A stretch of DNA of 12,777 nt from Goniomonas avonlea (taxonomy: Eukaryota > Cryptophyceae > Goniomonadida > Goniomonadaceae): the NCBI GenBank assembly GCA_003573635.1, contig QUTJ01031561.1, positions 1 to 12,777 of the forward strand, read 5' to 3'. A program made the position numbers and the translations under genes. Positions 10,334 to 12,777 of this stretch are shown here, piece after piece (position 1 is the first letter of the stretch; the number at the start of each line of letters is the position of its first letter). The notes under the pieces are model-generated. The model saw only the letters and a program-made list of their open reading frames with translations, ran no database searches and was not told the origin of the DNA.

Positions 10334-11566
10334 ATGCCCTGCACCAGAGCCACCCCACCAGCGGGTGCCACAGCAGTAGTTGTGAAGGAAGGAACCTTGC
10401 AGGTCCGGTCTGGTACTTTAAAAAAGAGTTGGAAAGACCGATGGTTTGTTCTGTCGGAGCAGTACATTGTCTATGGGTGCGCCAGTACTAGAAGAAACTG
10501 CGAGTTCACTTTTGTATTCAGAAACGATCAGAAACACAAGCCGGACCACTACTTGCTTCTCTCTGCAGACTCTCATGTTAATGTGGTTGAAGAGAAGGGT
10601 CAACCTCACCGCTCCTTTGAGGTCAAAACTGGTGCTCATGACCTACACGCCATTGCAAAAGATACGGAAGATTGGCAGAGCTGGATACTTGCCATTCAGG
10701 GTGTTATTGACAAGCTGAAGGCAAGTACAAATCTGCCCGTTTGACATTTTCTCACGCCGGGCTCAGGGTAAGTCTGGGAAATCTGGTCCTGGTGCAGCAG
10801 CCGTTGAAGCACCAAAGAAGGATGCGGAGCCAGAGGAAGCGGACCCCGCTGAGGATGCTGATGAAGTGACGATACCTGAGAGACCCCATTCAGCTGGCGC
10901 TCAAATGTCTCTTCAGGTGCGGATTCTGTTGTGAGTCGGGTGTGGGTTCTCAGTTCTGCAATTCTCTGCGTTCGCTGATTTGATGGTCTACAGGCGGAGC
11001 TGCTGGCGAAAGTGAACAAAGATGGCGAGCAGACTCCGGGATCCACGGAGGTTTGTTTCATGCGTACTCGTAGTCAATCCACGTTTGATTTGCTTGTTAC
11101 TCTCGTTGCTTTGGGTGCCCTTTTGGCTGTTGAGCATCCCACAGGCGACACCGACTCCTCCAATGCAACGGCGGGTAACCGTTCCTGCGAGACTGCCTGA
11201 GCCCAAGGTGAGAAAGACGCTGCAAGAATGCTTCCGGGCCGTTTCTTTTGTCCATGCCTGGGTTTCAAGACCAATGCAGCCACACTGCTGATTATCCTCT
11301 GGCCAGGAGGACGCCGAGCGAGTGCATTCTCAGCCCGAAACCAGCACAAAGGCGCCCCCCCCTGGAACCCGGGGAGGTGTCAACTTGATGTTGCAGGTCC
11401 GTCTTTTCGACAACCTGCTCATGTCCTCTCGATCCGAATCCTTGGGCACTGTGAATGCCGGACAGTTGCCCTCCCGATGGAGTGCTCCGCAGGTGGTGAT
11501 GGAGTGCTGTGCCCGCAGGTCGCACCAGTTTATCCTTTGAGCCGAGGTGTCCGCCTAACTGAATGA
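10334..11566 (+). CDS. PH-domain protein with low-complexity tail (7 exons)
   Basis: Exons 10334-10476, 10522-10720, 10767-10916, 10994-11050, 11145-11207, 11307-11396 and 11519-11566 join to 249 residues ending in TGA. Residues about 15-110 are a pleckstrin homology domain: KEGTLQVRSG opens it, KSWKDRWFVL is the beta2-beta3 core, SFEVKTG follows, and WQSWILAIQGVI is the C-terminal helix with the invariant tryptophan near residue 102. The KK-x2-K-x-R pattern in the beta1-beta2 region fits phosphoinositide-binding PH domains, so membrane recruitment is a reasonable inference. Residues 115-249 are rich in Ala, Glu, Pro and Lys (APKKDAEPEEADPAEDAD, then proline stretches) and probably disordered. 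Intron 2 (10721-10766) appears to use a GC donor. ATG 10334 was chosen because sequence between it and an in-frame ATG at 10253 looks non-coding. The last exon is the least certain. Confidence 0.82.
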
Positions 11567-11814
11567 TAACCCTCGAATTTATGGGCTAGCACTGGTGCCA
11601 GCTGCGGGAACCGACCGTTAACACATGTACTGTATGGCAATCTAGCGCTGGAACACTTGGCACTCAGCCTCATCGAGCACCAGTCCTGTATGCAATCTGC
11701 GCGAGCACACTCGAACTCAGCCGCCTCACCGAGCTCAGCCTCACTCGATGTGCTTCACGGAAGTCAGCCTCATGCTCTTGTCCTTGCCTCACCGAGTGCG
11801 AGCAGAAAGAATTG
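11567..11814. repeat. Short spacer with CTCAGCCTCA-type repeats
   Basis: The 248-bp gap between the PH and LIM genes has scattered copies of CTCAGCC(G/T)C and CCTCACCGAG: near 11663, 11716, 11735, 11763 and 11785. They are imperfect and not evenly spaced. The LIM gene promoter must lie here, but no core element is clear. Confidence 0.45.
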
Positions 11815-12777
11815 ATGGCCAACCTCGAGGGCGGCAAGAAGGAAGGCGCCAAGCTCACAAAGGTGAGCGAAGTTATTTGCGTGTGCGTTTGTGCTCGTGT
11901 GTAAACAAACTTGGGTTATGTACGCGTGTGTCTCAGCGGGATAGCACCAACCCGGTCAACCAGAGCGACTTGGCTAAGCTTGGCGGAGGAACCAAGTGCA
12001 AGCAATGCGAGAAACTTGTGTACGCTGCCGAGAGCATATTCGCACTCGAGACAACCTGGCACAAGGTCCGTGTGTGTACATGTGCACGCGCTCGAGTGGA
12101 ATCCTCCTCTCCTCGTCACTTTCTCACGCCCCCGGGTGTTGCTCTCCTCTCCCTCAACTGCCTCAACCCCCTCTCTCATGTCCTGCGCACACGTCTCCCC
12201 ATCTTTGCGTACCCGCTCTCTCTCCTCTCTCCCGCGTTTTTGTCCACCGCACGCTCTCCTCCCTCTCTCCCGCACTCCCGTCTTCGCGCTCTCTCCTTCC
12301 ACTCTCCCGTCTTTTCTCTCTCTCTCTCTCTCTCTCCTCTCTCTTTGCACTCTCTCCTTCCTCTTTCTTCCCACTCCCGCTAACTGAACTCTCTCCTCGC
12401 ACTCTCCCCTCCCGCTGGCGGAACTCTCTCATCCCTCCCTGTGTTTGCGCAGCTGCACTCTCCTTGGTCTCCCGTCCTTTCTAGCGCTTGCGGCCGTGCA
12501 CCTTGTGTTTGCGCCCTGTCTCACACCCCGGCGCCGACAGAGGTGCTTCCGCTGCTACCACTGCAAGGGCCCTTTGGAGAAGTGGAACCACAGAGAGCAC
12601 GACTCCAAGGTTTGTGGTCGTACTCTGCTGGAGATGTTGCCGCTGGTGGCTGCCGTATTTCCGTGCTGAGAATGACTCTGTTGACATTTAGATGTGCGGG
12701 TGACCATTGACTGCTTTTTGTGTGGCGAGACGGGTCTCTCCCTGGCAACTAACCAGACTCCCTCCCCCCCCCGCAGC
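11815..12777 (+). CDS. LIM-domain protein, 5' part (runs off the window)
   Basis: Exons 11815-11862, 11937-12065 and 12541-12609 give 82 residues in phase 0; the rest lies beyond the window. Introns are 74 and 475 nt, and a third starts at 12610. The zinc-binding pattern C-x2-C-x17-H-x2-C-x2-C-x2-C is complete (C37, C40, H58, C61, C64, C67 of the assembled protein), with the LIM signature CEKLVYAAE and WHKRCFRCYHC spanning the exon junction. The second zinc finger's last two ligands are still missing at the end of exon 3, so more coding sequence is expected. LIM domains mediate protein contacts, often at the actin cytoskeleton, and the single-domain start resembles CRP/CRIP-type proteins. A C-run ending in CGCAG at 12772-12776 is a good candidate for the next acceptor. 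The short Lys/Gly-rich N-terminus (GGKKEGAKLTK) is unassigned. Confidence 0.85.
12066..12540 (+). repeat. 475-nt pyrimidine-rich intron with (TC)n
   Basis: This LIM-gene intron is about four times longer than most introns here. From about 12100 to 12440 it is made almost wholly of C and T on the sense strand, with repeated CTCTCTCC and a pure TC run at about 12314-12338. Both splice sites are fixed by the uninterrupted LIM zinc-finger motif across the junction. Confidence 0.8.

Noticed and set aside
11916-12432. Arg/Glu-rich minus-strand and Ser/Leu-rich plus-strand frames over the LIM intron
   Set aside because: They result from translating CT/GA repeats within an intron whose ends are fixed by the LIM zinc-finger motif.

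Overview
This window is nuclear DNA from an intron-rich, compact-gene eukaryote, most likely a unicellular protist. Five spliced genes can be assembled exon by exon, joined by about 26 short spliceosomal introns. Most introns are 39-136 nt, with GT...AG ends and one probable GC...AG. The products are typically eukaryotic (GMP reductase, a PH-domain protein, a LIM-domain protein). Simple-sequence repeats, minisatellites and pyrimidine-rich tracts fill the introns and spacers. The clade-X type phosphofructokinase would suit a metamonad or similar microbial eukaryote, but that placement is inference; I cannot name the organism.

Layout: 1-421 is AT-rich non-coding sequence with short inverted and direct repeats. 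422-1907 (+) is a five-exon gene for a membrane-anchored DUF4336 (metallo-hydrolase-like) protein. 1908-3078 is a convergent spacer with a 36-bp minisatellite (2077-2343) and a 33-bp-arm perfect hairpin with diverged copies (2409-2560). 3079-4676 (-) is a four-exon phosphofructokinase gene. 4677-4855 is a 179-bp divergent promoter with two inverted repeats. 4856-7061 (+) is an eleven-exon GMP reductase gene. 7062-9090 is a 2-kb spacer full of repeats in which I found no credible gene. 9091-10113 has exon-like pieces of a possible membrane protein that I could not resolve. 10334-11566 (+) is a seven-exon gene for a PH-domain protein with a low-complexity tail. 11815-12777 (+) is the 5' part of a LIM-domain gene that runs off the window.

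Phosphofructokinase (glycolysis) and GMP reductase (purine interconversion) share a divergent promoter and could be co-regulated. The other genes have no evident functional link, as is usual for eukaryotic gene order. I saw no defence system, integrated virus, autonomous transposon, CRISPR array or tRNA. The points most worth a second look are the phosphofructokinase phosphoryl-donor signature (GGDGT with PKTIDND), the strong phase-0 intron bias, the repeat-packed last intron of GMP reductase, and the hairpin family at 2409-2560.
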